DNA of 64,000 nucleotides from Metarhizium brunneum (lineage: Eukaryota; Ascomycota; Sordariomycetes; Hypocreales; Clavicipitaceae). A program made the position numbers and the translations under genes. Location of the stretch: the NCBI RefSeq assembly GCF_013426205.1, contig NC_089423.1:310001-374000 (forward strand), read 5' to 3'. Below, in pieces: positions 11,349 to 23,408 of this stretch; within the stretch, counting starts at the first letter, position 1; each line of letters begins with the position of its first letter. The notes under the pieces are model-generated. The model searched no databases. It was not told the origin of the DNA and saw only the letters and a program-made list of their open reading frames with translations.

Positions 11349-12143
11349 ATAAAGCTCGCTATACTCAGCCTCTTTCTAGCTGGATCGACCTTGGCCATGC
11401 CAGCTGCTGATCCGAATGAGGATCTAGAGTGCCCATCAAGTCCGCTGTCTGAAGCCAATAACACTTCTAGCCTAGAGGCACTTAAACAATTAAACGAAAC
11501 ATGCTATGAAGAGATATGGGCCGGATATGATGTTAAACGACTCGATATCGATATAAACCAGGAGGGCAAAGACGCTATTTGCAAAGATATATCTCAGGAG
11601 TATCTGAGGTGTCAGGGTGAAACCTGTGGTAAACAGGTGCTCAATTCGGGTAGCCAATGCCTAAGATATGCTTTGAAGTTCCCTCAACAGCCTCAAAAGA
11701 ATACTAAACGGCCTAAAAAGGATACTGAACAGCCTCAAAAGGATACTGAACAGCCTCAAAAGGCTGCTGAAAAGTCTGCAGAAAAGTTTATAGACTTGTT
11801 TTCGAAGTGTTTTCAAAGAGGCGTGAATGGCACGGTTATTATCGAGGCCGCCTTCTCTGAGGCAGTTGGAAAGTTTAATTCCTGTCAGGAGAGCCGTACT
11901 AAGTGCGACTCTGAATTGCGCAGATCCGCAAACGCTTATCTGGACTCTAAGAATCTTAGCGACGATATAAATTGCCACCGTCATGTTTCGCAGTCTATCC
12001 AGGAGTGTAGAATCTTCCTGCTTTACAACAAGCCACTTGACGGATCAATTGAACAAGGCTTTCGGAATTGTGTCGATAACAGGATTGACGATCGCATGAA
12101 GGATAAGGAATGCAGCGTGGAAGGCCAAAACATTGAAGGGTAA
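11349..12143 (+). pseudogene. Small secreted Cys-containing protein with lost start codon
   Basis: The frame is open from upstream to TAA 12141-12143 (265 codons from 11349). Residues KLAILSLFLAGSTLA look like a perfect secretion signal, but the codon where Met should stand (11349) is ATA. The first real ATG (11397) lies after the signal. One G-to-A change would explain this. Alternatively a small upstream exon supplies the start, though none is obvious. The mature part has about 14 cysteines and a charged repeat in which DTEQPQK occurs twice (about 11720-11765). I do not recognise the family; it looks like an effector-type secreted protein. It may still be expressed without its signal. Confidence 0.5.
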
Positions 12144-13965
12144 TTAAACCGCTATAGGCTGTAATAGCCTAAGTTACTTAGTTTATATCTGCATAAACGG
12201 GGCCCGTTACCACGCCGACCGTGTATAATAGATATAAAGGTTTAAGATACGCTATTGAAAGATACATTCTACTTTATAACAATAAAGGCAATTGCCACAC
12301 GGGCCTGACTGTAAAGTGCGTTTTTCAAGGTCTTTGAGAGATGTAGGACGTTTTCAAGCAGATATGGATTCCAGTCACGATCAATGCAAACCCGGAACAT
12401 AGCACGCCTCATAAAGTTGGGCGTCTCTGAAGCGCGCTCACCGAGGTGAATAGCCCTGCCCGACTTCAGTAGGGGCTTCTATTTTGGATAAAACGAAAAG
12501 AACTATCGTTTGTATGCGAGGCAACACGGAGCGGCAAGAATATTTTACAGGAATCAGCATGGTTTAGGATGCACTAATAAGCCGTAGGTGATTGCTCTTT
12601 CGCTGTTAGAATATTTGACATGTATTATTAAATGAAAGATGTCAAGGTACTATTATAGTTTCTGGACAGTCACACCGCAGAGGTATATAACCGAGAATAA
12701 ACGTGGTTGGCTACAAAATGAGCGGCTACTAACAAAAGGTCACATTAGTTGAGTTTATAGCAGCAATTTGCGTAGTGGAAAATGATGATAATTCAAGAGG
12801 CTTCTTAGGGCCTCAATTGATGGCTTTGTGTTGATGATGACGATAGAATTGAGTTTATTGATGAAACATGGGGCAAATTTGACCCCTTTTATATCCGGTC
12901 GGGACCCCTGACGATGACCCTACAAATCGCCGCACAGATGGGCGTGTATTCGGTGCTACCTAGATCTAACTATCTAGGCGGTTGACAAAAAATACAAGCA
13001 TAATGAGTTCAACCTCCAGTCTGTGGACGTTGGTATTCGACCGTTCGCGGCGTTGATTGACGCCAAAGAGGTCGAATACGTACGTACTACGAACCTTGAC
13101 CCTTTTGTAGTTGAAGAGTTCGGCCGTGCGCCAAAAAATGGGGACAAGGAAGAAAGAGGTTACTGGTACGTTTCGTTCTAAAGTCGACTCAAATCCAAAA
13201 GGCTTGCCTTGCTTATAGTATCAACATTACCCAATCGTAGTCGGTGCTACCCTGGCCAGCCGCGGTTACTTGTGACGTTACAATCACGTCTCCCTTGCGG
13301 TCGATCTCGACTCGATCCACGCGTCGCCTGGCCACTAGTTCAGGCACATTGGCAATTTGGTTGACGAGTCAGACGCCACGAGGCGCACCCATTGGGCCAT
13401 CTCGGCCGCACAGGCCCTCTTAAAGTTTGGAAACTATCGGTAGTCGGTCACCTTTGCCCAGACTGCCAAGCGCTTCTAACCGGGTTGGGTTGTGGCTGCG
13501 AGCACCGAGGTTAGGGGCCAAGGCATTGTCGTTGGGGAATTGCTCACGGTTGTCGACACTCCAGTCGACACGACGGTATTCTCAGTGTAGCTGCGCGACG
13601 TATATACAAGTACGCGTGGGTATTGTGAGCCGTTGGATCAGGGAAAACAGGGCCATGGTGCGTCGCGCAAGGGCGTCTTGGTCTTGGTGGTCCGACCAGA
13701 CAAGATCTAGGCTCTGCATCGTGGATCACGGCGCCTTGGCATTTTGGTGTTGCGGGGAGAATTACCCCGGCCAGGTCGGGATGGATGGACTTGGAGAAGC
13801 TTGGCCATGCCCCATGCTGCACGGACGGACGCTTTATATTGCCCCGGCCGACGGCGGCTGAGGACCCGAGCCATGATGCCCATGTATGTAAGTGCTGGGA
13901 GCTGCTCCCTGGAGCCCGAGGTTTTTCGTCTTGCTTGTTTTCGACTGTTTGCAACGAGCGCAGAG
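12144..13965. other. Long stretch without a clear gene
   Basis: Contains open but unrecognised fragments: a forward frame near 13010-13180 and a reverse-strand frame of about 50 codons near 13220-13370, both closed by stops. They may be remains of a decayed gene. The 144-codon forward frame at 13427-13861 lacks protein-like composition. Confidence 0.3.
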
Positions 13966-16900
13966 ATGCTTCACGCTCTTCTGCTGCTGGCGGCGCTGCC
14001 GTGGGGGACATGCTCGTCGGCGCATGGGAATCAGCGCCGTGTCATTCAGCAGCCCGGCCTCATCCGTTTCCCCATCACCGTGTCCGAAGCCCCGGCCGGC
14101 ACGTTTCGTCGTCTCCGCCGCCAAAACAACGCCGACCTCACGAGTCAGAGCACGGGTTTCTTCTACACGATTGACCTTGTCATTGGGACCCCGGGGCAGG
14201 CCGTCCCCGTCAACTTTGATACCGGATCGTGGGAACTATGGGTCAACCCGAGCTGTGCAAACACCTCCGAGACGGCCATCTGCGAGAGCCTCCCGCGGTT
14301 CACGGGGTCAACAACACTGGTCGACACGAACCGAACCGGCCAAATCGCCTATGGCGCCGGCTACGCCAAGTTCAAGTACATGTACGACTACATCTCTGTC
14401 GGAGGTAAGGACAACCACCACGCCGTACATATAACATCGCCGCCTGTTGCGAGGGCGAGCCGCGCTAAGTCTCGACACCAACAGGGGCAAAGATCAACCA
14501 GCAAATCTTTGGCGTGGCCTACGACACCTCGGTCGTTGCCTATGGCATTCTAGGCGCCGGTCCTTGGGTCCTGGGCTGGCAGTCTCCCTACCCCCATGTG
14601 CTCGACTCGCTGGTGAGCCAAAATCACATCCAGAGCCGCGCCTTCAGCCTCGATTTGCGGCCCATCGAGAGCCCCCTCGGCGCCGTCATCTTTGGCGGCA
14701 TCGACACCAAGAAGTACATCGGCGGTCTCGAAAAGCGGCCCATTGCCACGGGGCCCGACGGCAGTGTCCGGTATGCCACACAGGCATTGAATGCTTCTGA
14801 ACTACGATGCTGACGTCTGAACAAGGTACTGGATCTACGTGGATGGACTCTCGGTGACGAGAGAGGACGGGTCTCGGATCCCGGTGTTCGACCAAACCAA
14901 CGGCTTGCTCGCCCTCCTTGACAGCGGCACGACGCTGACACAGCTGCCGCGAACCATGGTGACGGAGATTCTGAAGGCGTTTCCCTCTGCCCGCCAGGAC
15001 CCGAACGATGCCAACCAGTACATTGTGGACTGCGCGGCGGCCAGTCTCGCGGGCACGGTCGATTTCAAGTTTGGAAACACCGTCATCAATGTTCGATATG
15101 ACGACTTTCTGTGGAAGCAGCCCCAGCACGGGATATGTGTGCTGGGCGTGTCGCCAAATGACTGTGAGTGACGCAAACTATGGCAACGTGCAACGGGACG
15201 GCGTGGCTAATACGCCCAAAACAGCATTTTTCGTGCTGGGCGATACGTTTCTGAGATCGGCGTATGCCATCTACGATATGGATAACAGAAATGTCTACCT
15301 GGCTCCTGCTGCTGACTGCGGGACGAATCTGGTCCCGATTGGCAAGGGAACCGATGCCGTTCCGTCGTTGGTGGGTGAATGCAGCTCTCGAGCAACTTTG
15401 ACCACGACAACCACGGCGTCGCTGGTTCAGTCGACGACAACACAGGACGTCAGGGTTACTTCATCCTCTAGTTCCGAGTCGTCTACATCGTTGGCCGCGT
15501 CCTCTACAACGTCTGTGTCTGTTGCTAGCTCGATACGTTTATCCTCTACCGCAGCTCCTGGTACGTCTCCAACCACGTCGTCGACTACATTGTCAACTGC
15601 AGAGTCAGCCACGACATCAAGCATATCATTAGCTACGTCGTCAGCTACGTCTTCAGATACATCCGTCACGGCATCAAGTGCATCGTCTAGCGCATTGCCA
15701 AGCTCATCGTCGGCCGTATCAGCTACATCGTCAGCTATATCAACCACAGAGCCGAGCACATCGTCGAGCACACCGTCAACTACACCGTCAGCCACACCGT
15801 CAAGCATATCATCAGCTACACCAATCACGGCATCAACTGCATCGTCTAGCGCATCGTCAGCCATATCATCAGCTACGTCAACCACAGAGCCAAGCACATC
15901 TTCAGCCATATCATCAGCTACATCGTCAATCACAGAGCTAAGCGCATCGTCAACTACATCAACCACGACATCAAGTGAATCGTCAAGCACACCGTCAACT
16001 GCATCCTCAGCCACACCGTCCAGCATGTCATCAGCTACACTAATCACGGCGTCAACTGCATCGTCTAGCGCATCGTCAGCCATATCACCAGCTACGTCGT
16101 CAACCACAGAGCCAAGCGCATCGTCAACTACATCGTCAGCTACATCGCCGGCTACGTTGTCAACCACAGAGCCAAGCACATCATCAGCCATATCATCAGC
16201 TACATCGTCAATCACAGAGCTAAGCGCATCGTCAACTACATCAACCACGACATCAAGTGCATCGTCAAGCACACCGTCAAGCATATCATCAGCTACACTA
16301 ATCACGGCATCAACCACGTCGCAGACCCAGTCCAACACAACTGACAACGTCAATTCCACTTCACCTTCTAGTTTATCATCACCCACATCGTCATCACCAG
16401 TATATTCGTCTTCCCTTGAGTCCTCTCCTGTTCTGCCGCAGAGTGAAACGGCCGCGACAAAGGATGTCAACACGACCTCGTCCGCCGCTTCATCGCCTAC
16501 ATCGTTGTCTACTTCTTCAGTCGCATCACTTCTCACATCCACGCCCGTGTCCGCAACATATTCACCATCTACCAAGCCTGAAGTTGAGCAATCTTCTTTA
16601 TTCTCGACGACGGGCGCATTGAACACAACTACCGCTTCATCGTCGTCTTCTATTGCGGCATCTGAGACTCAACACAGTTCAGTCATCTGTACAAGCTCGA
16701 TTACAGCCGCTCCCGCCTCTAAATCCGTGTCAGAGGAAACATTGCTCCCTCCTTCGAGCAGTCTGTCAACCAGCCATGTTACAACAGCCATTGGCCTTTC
16801 CTCGACAGCCGAATCGAGTCCGTTACCAGCAACGTCGACAACTTCATGGTCGACGACGGTGTCATCCCACGCCACGATACATGTCCCAGTGTCTAACCAA

Positions 16901-17833
16901 ACTATACCAATTGTTGACACCGCTACATTGCCAACTGGGATATCTTCAAACGAGCCGCCTTTCGCTACAGGTTCCTCAAGGGGCAGCACATATCAAGTCG
17001 CAACAGAGATATCTTCTGCTGGAAACACCCCAGCAGGAAATACAGAGACTTCTGCGTGGCAGAGCCCACACATGACCCATGCTCAAAACATTTCTTTTAC
17101 TGTTGCGCACTCTACTGCCACTGCATCCCCAGACTTCAGCATCAGCTCATGGCCAGAGCGCCCGTCCAAGGTCACAGTAACCACGACATTAACCGTGACA
17201 TCCTGCGAGCCAACTGTTTCAAATTGCCCAGTAGGCAAGCTTACAACCTCAATCATGGTACTCGACGCGACATCGCATTTGGGTGGCGGACCTGGCGGCA
17301 ATACCGCCAATCCTACGCCGGCTGGAACGACCGCGATCTACACACTGCCTCCTTTTATTTGCGGCAAGGGAGCGATGGATTGTACTACTCCCACGACCCT
17401 GCCTACCCAGGTCGTGACCGTGGTGCCTCTAGTCACAAAATCCGTCGCGGTTACCGTTGGTGACTGTATGGACTGCGAAGCAGCACCAACACCATTGGCG
17501 CCCTCATCTCATCCATCTGGTCTCAACACGCCCGCTCCCGCCCAGACGCAGCTGGAGACCAAAGCTCAAGATGTCACGGTACAAGAATGCTCCGACTGCA
17601 GCCAGACATTGGCACCTTCAGCGCAGCCGGAGACTTCCGTAACGAACACGAACGACGCAACAGCGACGCATTCAAACGGCCCAGTCGTCTCATCCGGTGA
17701 GGCTTGCTCAAGCTGTGGCACGCCAACTCCAAGCGTTGTCACTGCAAAAGGCAATCGGCGGCCTCAATCTTTAGCCGGATTGTCGGCCGTAGCTGTTGGA
17801 TTGGCCTTGTTGGTAGCGCTGGTCGGATTTTAA
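13966..17833 (+). CDS. GPI-anchored aspartic protease with long Ser/Thr stalk
   Basis: Predicted join(13966-14404, 14485-14770, 14826-15163, 15225-17833), 1,223 residues. It starts with a signal peptide (MLHALLLLAALPWGTCSSA). A pepsin-fold A1 protease domain (about residues 60-450) carries both catalytic motifs, NFDTGSW near residue 85 and LLDSGTT near 273, and ends with FVLGDTFLRSAY. About 700 residues of Ser/Thr-rich, probably O-glycosylated stalk follow, with repeats and Cys-pair motifs (GDCMDCE, QECSDCS, EACSSCG). The last 20 residues are hydrophobic after a basic stretch (GNRRPQSL), as in a GPI-anchor signal. The layout resembles yapsins and other cell-surface aspartic proteases, but the stalk is far longer than usual. 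It probably acts at the cell wall. A second aspartic protease lies 1.9 kb downstream. Confidence 0.88.
15700..16330 (+). repeat. In-frame tandem and dispersed repeats in protease stalk
   Basis: The sequence cycles through short units encoding Ser-Ser-Ala-Thr and Thr-Glu-Pro-Ser blocks. A unit of nearly 100 bases at 15902-15999 recurs at 16184-16281 with about one mismatch, 282 bases (94 codons) apart. The duplication therefore keeps frame and can change stalk length. Confidence 0.85.
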
Positions 17834-19630
17834 CGCTTTTACATACGCTGTATTCTACTTTTCATTATTTGTTTTCGCGTTGGTTGGTTGGCATTCTAGA
17901 TAATTAGAAAGACGCGTTGACGTCTTTGTATTCATTATAAATGCGAACCTGTATAGGGGTCTCTCGCAGATAGATTTTGACTAATTGCCATTGTATATAG
18001 ATACATATGTACCTACTGCTTGCTATAGTAGATAATAGCTTAGAATTGAACTGCCATATCTACGGCACTGTTCCCGGGAATCGTCCACGTTCATTTTTAA
18101 CCGTATAACCGACTGCCGTCGTTCAGCGGCCTCGATGGAAACAATGAAATGGAAAGACTACAAGAAGATGGCTGCATTCCGCGCATGCTTGCACTGAATC
18201 TTGTCGTGCCGGTCGTCTTACTTCTCGTTCCAGAATCCAGCGGCAGACCAGACTCTCGACAAGTTTTCGCTGCCAAACGGTCCAAAGGCAATGTCCAGCC
18301 CCGGTCGCGCCTCATACACCGGTGGTGCTCGACGGAAAAATCAACGATTGCTAGATGGAGTCTTGACGTCATGTCAAGGCCGTGCACACTACGGTCGTGG
18401 CTGTTGCGAGTAGTCATGGTAGAGACGTTGGGGTAGTAGAAGGAGGTTTGACAAAAGACAAGGCAAGCAAGAATGAATACGGCGAGGCATACTTGAAGTT
18501 ATTGCGACCGACCCTGTTCACAATAGACTGCTACTCCGAGTTGATGTGTGTATTGAAGACAGGATACTTGGAATGCTCATGGTTGACAAGCTTCGCTCCG
18601 GCGCTGACTGAAAATGCACACATTACCATGTGAGACTCTGGGAGTTCTTCTGCTCGCCGCGGCATTTGCCATTACAAGAAGAGACTTTGTGGCAGTCTAT
18701 TAGTAGATGGTGAATGATATAATAGAAGTTCCTGGAACCCCGCGAGAAAGAAGTCGAGCCCCGGAATGAGACGACCCGCGCTGGAAGAGCTACGACCTTG
18801 TGTTCCAGAACTAGTGGCCCTTTTGGATTAGCACGGGAAGAAACTGAAATAAGTAGCCCTAGCTACGAGCCGTCCAAAGTTAAAGGCTTCCGTTGCGGGT
18901 TGGTCGGCGGAACTACCAACCGAAATTCGGTGATGCGGTTGAAACTCGACAGCGACTTTTTTATCAACGCTCCTCCGTTTATGACAAGACGTTCATATGA
19001 TATGAGCCCTGGGAGTAAGACGCGCCACTTCCGGAATAGTGAGGTGTCCTGGCGCTATTCTACCATGTCTGAAGAGCCCGGTTCCAACTTGTGATAGTTG
19101 AACACGTTCCGCGGATAATACAACTTGACCCTATTGCGCACATGGCTAGCGCACGTGATTGTAGGAAACTTCGTCGAGTGGTAGTATCCAAACAGTAGCC
19201 GAGAATACAGATCTTCCGACTGGGCATCTAATAAACACGCTTGCGCTTTTCCAAACAGAAGCTTAGTACGGCAGGGACCTCCGTAGATCGATTCTACCCA
19301 GGGGCCTGGACAGCTCACAATGCAACCCAACGTCGGATTGATGGCACGGTAGCCTGATCTTGTGGATCCGTGGAGTAATGTCGACGAGTATAACCGTCAC
19401 TGCGGTTGTGCAAAGCACGGATGACGACTCCAATTCTTGTTTCGCCATGTCTTCCAAACCTCCGTGATCTTCGGCATGTACCCCATCCGCTTCCACATCT
19501 GGGCTAGTATTCGGCACTAATCTATACAGCTTCATTGCGCCATAGGCTCCAAGACCGAAAAAGAATGTGTTGGACAGAATGCAACTGTTCTGACAGTCAG
19601 TATGGGTGTATGCAGATGAATATCCTTGTG
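17834..19630. other. Intergenic between the two protease genes
   Basis: About 1.8 kb. Short frames at 18149-18436, 18201-18413 and 18798-19094 have no recognisable content. They could be decayed secreted-protein genes, but I cannot support that. Confidence 0.35.
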
Positions 19631-19638
19631 TATATAAA
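19631..19638 (+). promoter_or_regulatory. TATA box of the aspartic protease gene
   Basis: TATATAAA, 94 bases before the ATG at 19732. Confidence 0.6.
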
Positions 19639-19731
19639 GAAGCGTATATCCCCAATCTTGACAACGGGCATCTCTCTGTGTACCAAGCTCATACTCTTAC
19701 ATCTGGTCTCTCTGCCAGTATCTTGCTCACA

Positions 19732-21033
19732 ATGAAGACCACCAACATCCTCGTGCTCTTGGCTGCCGCCATTAACAGCTCCCGTGCAGCTCCCGCGCAG
19801 AATACGGGGTTAAAGTTCAGCGCGGAGACAACCCACGTGTCTAGCCCCCATGTTGTTCACGACATGCGGCGCGTCGTACGGAAGTTCCTCGACCAGGCTA
19901 CCGTGAAGGCTTTGCAGTCGGCTGTCCTGAGTGAACGAGAAGAGAATGGCACCGTCGTCACCATCCCCGAGCCCAACGACGAAGGCGTGGACAACCTATA
20001 CCTCACCGAGGTCAGCATCGGAACGCCTCCGCAGAAGCTCATGCTCGACTTTGACACAGGGTCCAGCGATCTATGGGTATTCAGCAGCGACACCAGCGCC
20101 AGCCAGGTCAAGGGCCAGACGCTCTACAAACCCAGCGGCAGCTCTTCCGCCAAGCGGCTGGATGGACAGAAGTGGTCCATCCACTACGGCGATAACAGCA
20201 CCTCCAGCGGCATCGTCTACTCCGACGTCGTCACTATAGGCGGCGTTTCGGTAGAAAACCAGGCCGTCGAGTCCGCCCAGCAAGTGTCGGAGTCCTTCAG
20301 CAGTGATAAGCAGAACTCGGGCCTCCTCGGCCTTGCCTTGGACAAGGGCAACACGGTCCGCCCGAGCAAGCAGAAGACATGGTTCTCCAACATCATGCCC
20401 CGGCTGTCCGAGCCTCTCTTCACCGTGCGCCTGAGACACCAGGCCAGTAAGTCATCCCTGCCCCTACGTCCTCCTGTTCCTACCGCCATGGTGGTGGCTT
20501 CGCTAACGCTAACGCCACTCGCAGAGGGCTCTTACAACTTTGGCTACATTGACGAGTCGCAATACTCTGGCCCCATTAGCTACACGCCCGCGTCGACCGA
20601 CGAGCTTGGCCACCGGCTCTTCCAGTCTACCGGCTACGCTGTCGGCAACGGCAATTTCAAGAAACACACCATCACCGGCACCGCAGACACTGGTACGTCG
20701 CTTCTCATCCTCCCTCTGGAGGTTGTCAGAACTTACTGGGCCGCTGTTCCCAGCGCCCAGCCAGCTCGCCTCCCGCAAAATGCTGGTTACGTTTGGCTCT
20801 TCCCGTGCGACACTACCCTGCCGGACTTTGTCTTTGCCGTTGGGTCGGGGAGAGTGACTGTCCCCGGCAAGGACATCAACTACGCCAAGAATGATGGCTC
20901 TAGCTGCGTGGGCGGCATTGCATACTACAGTGGGCTGAATGGCCTGGCCATCTTTGGTGATGTTTCTCTCAAGTCTGGGTTTGTCGTCTACGACGATGGC
21001 AATAAGCGTCTCGGTTGGGCCAAGGGCCTGTAG
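19732..21033 (+). CDS. Secreted aspartic endopeptidase (A1, endothiapepsin-like)
   Basis: Predicted join(19732-20446, 20525-21033), 407 residues. The 78-base intron has a GTAAGT donor and CGCAG acceptor; because its length is a multiple of three and it has no stop, the frame also reads through it. A signal peptide (MKTTNILVLLAAAINSSRA) is followed by a propeptide of about 65 residues, then the mature protease beginning near DNLYLTEVSIGTPPQ. Catalytic motifs are LDFDTGSSDLW (about residue 107) and TADTGTSLL (about 292); the family hallmark IFGDVSLKSGFVVYD is near the end. Length and order match fungal endothiapepsin/aspergillopepsin enzymes, which are secreted and active at acid pH against extracellular protein. 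There is no membrane anchor, unlike its neighbour. Confidence 0.93.
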   Translation: MKTTNILVLLAAAINSSRAAPAQNTGLKFSAETTHVSSPHVVHDMRRVVRKFLDQATVKALQSAVLSEREENGTVVTIPEPNDEGVDNLYLTEVSIGTPPQKLMLDFDTGSSDLWVFSSDTSASQVKGQTLYKPSGSSSAKRLDGQKWSIHYGDNSTSSGIVYSDVVTIGGVSVENQAVESAQQVSESFSSDKQNSGLLGLALDKGNTVRPSKQKTWFSNIMPRLSEPLFTVRLRHQASKSSLPLRPPVPTAMVVASLTLTPLAEGSYNFGYIDESQYSGPISYTPASTDELGHRLFQSTGYAVGNGNFKKHTITGTADTGTSLLILPLEVVRTYWAAVPSAQPARLPQNAGYVWLFPCDTTLPDFVFAVGSGRVTVPGKDINYAKNDGSSCVGGIAYYSGLNGLAIFGDVSLKSGFVVYDDGNKRLGWAKGL

Positions 21034-21618
21034 TGTAGCGTAGCTTACATACCCTGCATCTGATAGAAAGCATCTATTATAGAAGCCTAGTCTTCTTTTG
21101 TCCTGTTATAGGACATGTGAGAGACTTTTGCTAGATGATACTATTGGACGTGAAATTATACACAAATGGTTCCTTTGGTCGTCTGTCAAATTTGTGCCAA
21201 CTTCCCTTGGTGCATAGCCGTTCTTAGTTGGTGGAGTGATTTGTCTGCTTGATTGCGATAACGAACGAGACCTTATCCTGCTAAAGAGTCAGTATTGCTA
21301 TGGCAGTACGCAGGCTTCTTAGAGGGACTATCGGCTCAAGCCGATCGAAGTTTGAGGCAATAACAGGTTGACCTACACAGGCCTGTAACAGTAGTTCTCA
21401 AGTATAAAAAATTGTCTTATTTTAAGATATTTGTTTTCCCTTTAGTTGCCAAGAGCCTTGGCCCTCTTTGACATCTTGGCAAAAGCACATTGAAGCAAAC
21501 AAACCACGGGAGTGACGACATTTGTACGTTTATTTTGCCATTTCTATCAACCTTTCAATCAAGCCTTCTCCCTTTTGATTCGCGAGCGCTTTCATTGGAT
21601 TTTTTTTAGATGACCTCT
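21034..21618. other. Convergent 3' flanks
   Basis: Shared downstream region of the protease gene and LYS9. No gene seen. Confidence 0.5.
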
Positions 21619-23408
21619 TTACAAGACAGTCTTCTCCTTCATCTCAATGCCGTACTTTTCCTTCAATTCCTTCATGATGGGGTTGTTGATCTTGGCAGTC
21701 ATGGGAGCCAAAACACCCTTCTCAGATAGCGTGCCGTTTAGAACCTGCTGGACGGCCACTGCACATGGAATTCCGACCAGGCGCGCCATGGCCGAATAAG
21801 TAGAGTCTCCGTACTCTACGAGGGTAGACGTACGGGTCTCCTTGGATCCGTCCTTGTGCTCAATCTCAAACTTGTGCTGCAGCATGACCATGTCTCGCTC
21901 GCCTTCCTCAAATTGCATCTTTTGCTCGAGAACGGCGCAGAGGGTGTCGAGTGGGTTACCCCTGGGAGTGATTTTCTCGTTAGAGAAGATGCCGATCCAT
22001 CGGAGGCCTGAGAGAATTCGATCACGATCCTCGGGTGAGTCGAATTCAGCCTTGGCAACGATGGCAGCCTCGAGCTCCTTGGGGTCGGATGAGGCAGTTC
22101 CGAGGACAGCCTGAGTGGCCTCCCTCCAGGTGATGGGGGACTCGAGGGCCTTGATGGGCGTCTCCTCCAAGAAGCCGACCTGCACCAGACAGCGGATGAA
22201 TTGGGGAAATCCCGCGTATCGGAGAGTTCCGCGGATGATTGTCTGGGCTTCGGGGATGTTGTAGCGTTGGGCATACGGAGTCGAGTCACGGTTGGGGTAG
22301 GCAACAAATGCGAAACCAGGCATGATGAAGTATGGCTTGGCTGTGCCCATGAGATCCTTGCTTGCAATGTTGAAGATCTTGCCGTCTTGAACGATGGACG
22401 CAGCATTCCTAAGGGCAAGCAACACGCCTCTTGAGGACCAAGAAAACTTATAACCGAGGGCGTTGTCGGACGATTCGGGTGCAGGAAGTCCTGGAGCTAG
22501 CTGTCAGTAGGGGGTATCCACGCAGGAAAGTCGGCCTCCGCAGAACATACCTCCACAGTAAGAAAGGAACTTGATAATTTTGCCGCCCGCCGCGTGGACT
22601 TCGTCGATTGTCTTGACAGCATCTAATCCGGGTCAGTGGTGGTGGTGGTGGTGGTAGTGGTGATGCTTCTGTGGTGCTGAGCCCTCAGGCCGGCCATGTA
22701 CTTACACAAGTGGTCAATGCCGGGGTCTAGGCGGAAAAAGAAGATTAGCGATTGTGGATGGAACTTTGAAGAAGGAACAAATGAACATACCAAGGCCAAT
22801 CTCGTTCATGACAGTGATCCCGGCGTCCTTGCACTGCTGGTCCAGCTCCATCATTGCGGGGGAAACGTAGCTGGTAGTGACAACGTTCTTCTTGTTGCGG
22901 ATAGCGGACTTGATGACATTGACATGGTAGATGTATGGAATCAAGCTGATAACCAAGTCATGCTTGGCAACTTCTGCGTCCAGGGCATTGTCGTTCAAGA
23001 CGTCGACCGTCGTCGGCGTGGCAAGTTTATTGTTGCCGGCAAGCTCTTTAGCAGTCTTCAAAGTTCGGCAGGCTGTGCAAGGCAAAGATAACGAGAATAA
23101 GCGTCAGCAGAGGCATTTCAATCGACGTCGAGGTTCTTCATATTTTCCTCAAGAACTCGTACGCGGCGGTGGGCGGGGCGTTCGTACCGACGGTGACTGG
23201 GATGCCGGCCTTGGTCAGAAGATCGAGCGTGGGCTCTAATTGAGAGAAAGTCAGCCGTCGAAAATTCGCAAAGTTCGAAACTGATTGTAAATACTGACTG
23301 GTCACGAAGCCCGCGCCGAGCATGAGAACAGATCTATTCCATGGCGGGGTTAGTAACGCGGGATAACATGCGTCAATTGTGCCGGGACGGGACGTACTGT
23401 TGCGGCAT
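21619..23408 (-). CDS. LYS9: Saccharopine dehydrogenase (NADP+, L-glutamate-forming)
   Basis: Seven exons, complement(join(21619-22490, 22551-22622, 22706-22726, 22791-23072, 23188-23235, 23299-23333, 23398-23408)), 446 residues, the usual length for this enzyme. It is the saccharopine reductase of the alpha-aminoadipate lysine pathway, joining aminoadipate semialdehyde to glutamate. The Rossmann start MLGAGFV, then KPTLDLLTKAGIPVTVACRTL, HDLVISLIPY, NVVTTSYVSP, DPGIDHLYAVKTIDEV, SYCGGLPAPE and PGFAFVAYPNRDS all match the family in order. The first coding exon is only 11 bases and another is 21 bases, so automated models are likely to miss them. It is probably cytosolic, and transcribed convergently with the upstream protease gene. 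Confidence 0.95.
22637..22665. repeat. GGT microsatellite in a LYS9 intron
   Basis: Imperfect run of GGT triplets inside the intron at 22623-22705. Confidence 0.7.

Noticed and set aside
13427..13861. 144-codon forward frame before the GPI protease
   Set aside because: Composition is not protein-like and the frame is out of register with the protease start.
15700..16330. Regular repeats that could resemble a CRISPR array
   Set aside because: The repeats are in frame, encode Ser/Thr blocks, have no unique spacers, and the DNA is fungal.
15427..16626. 399-codon reverse-strand frame rich in Asp and Val
   Set aside because: Mirror image of the Ser/Thr repeat in the protease stalk; its repeats follow those of the forward gene.
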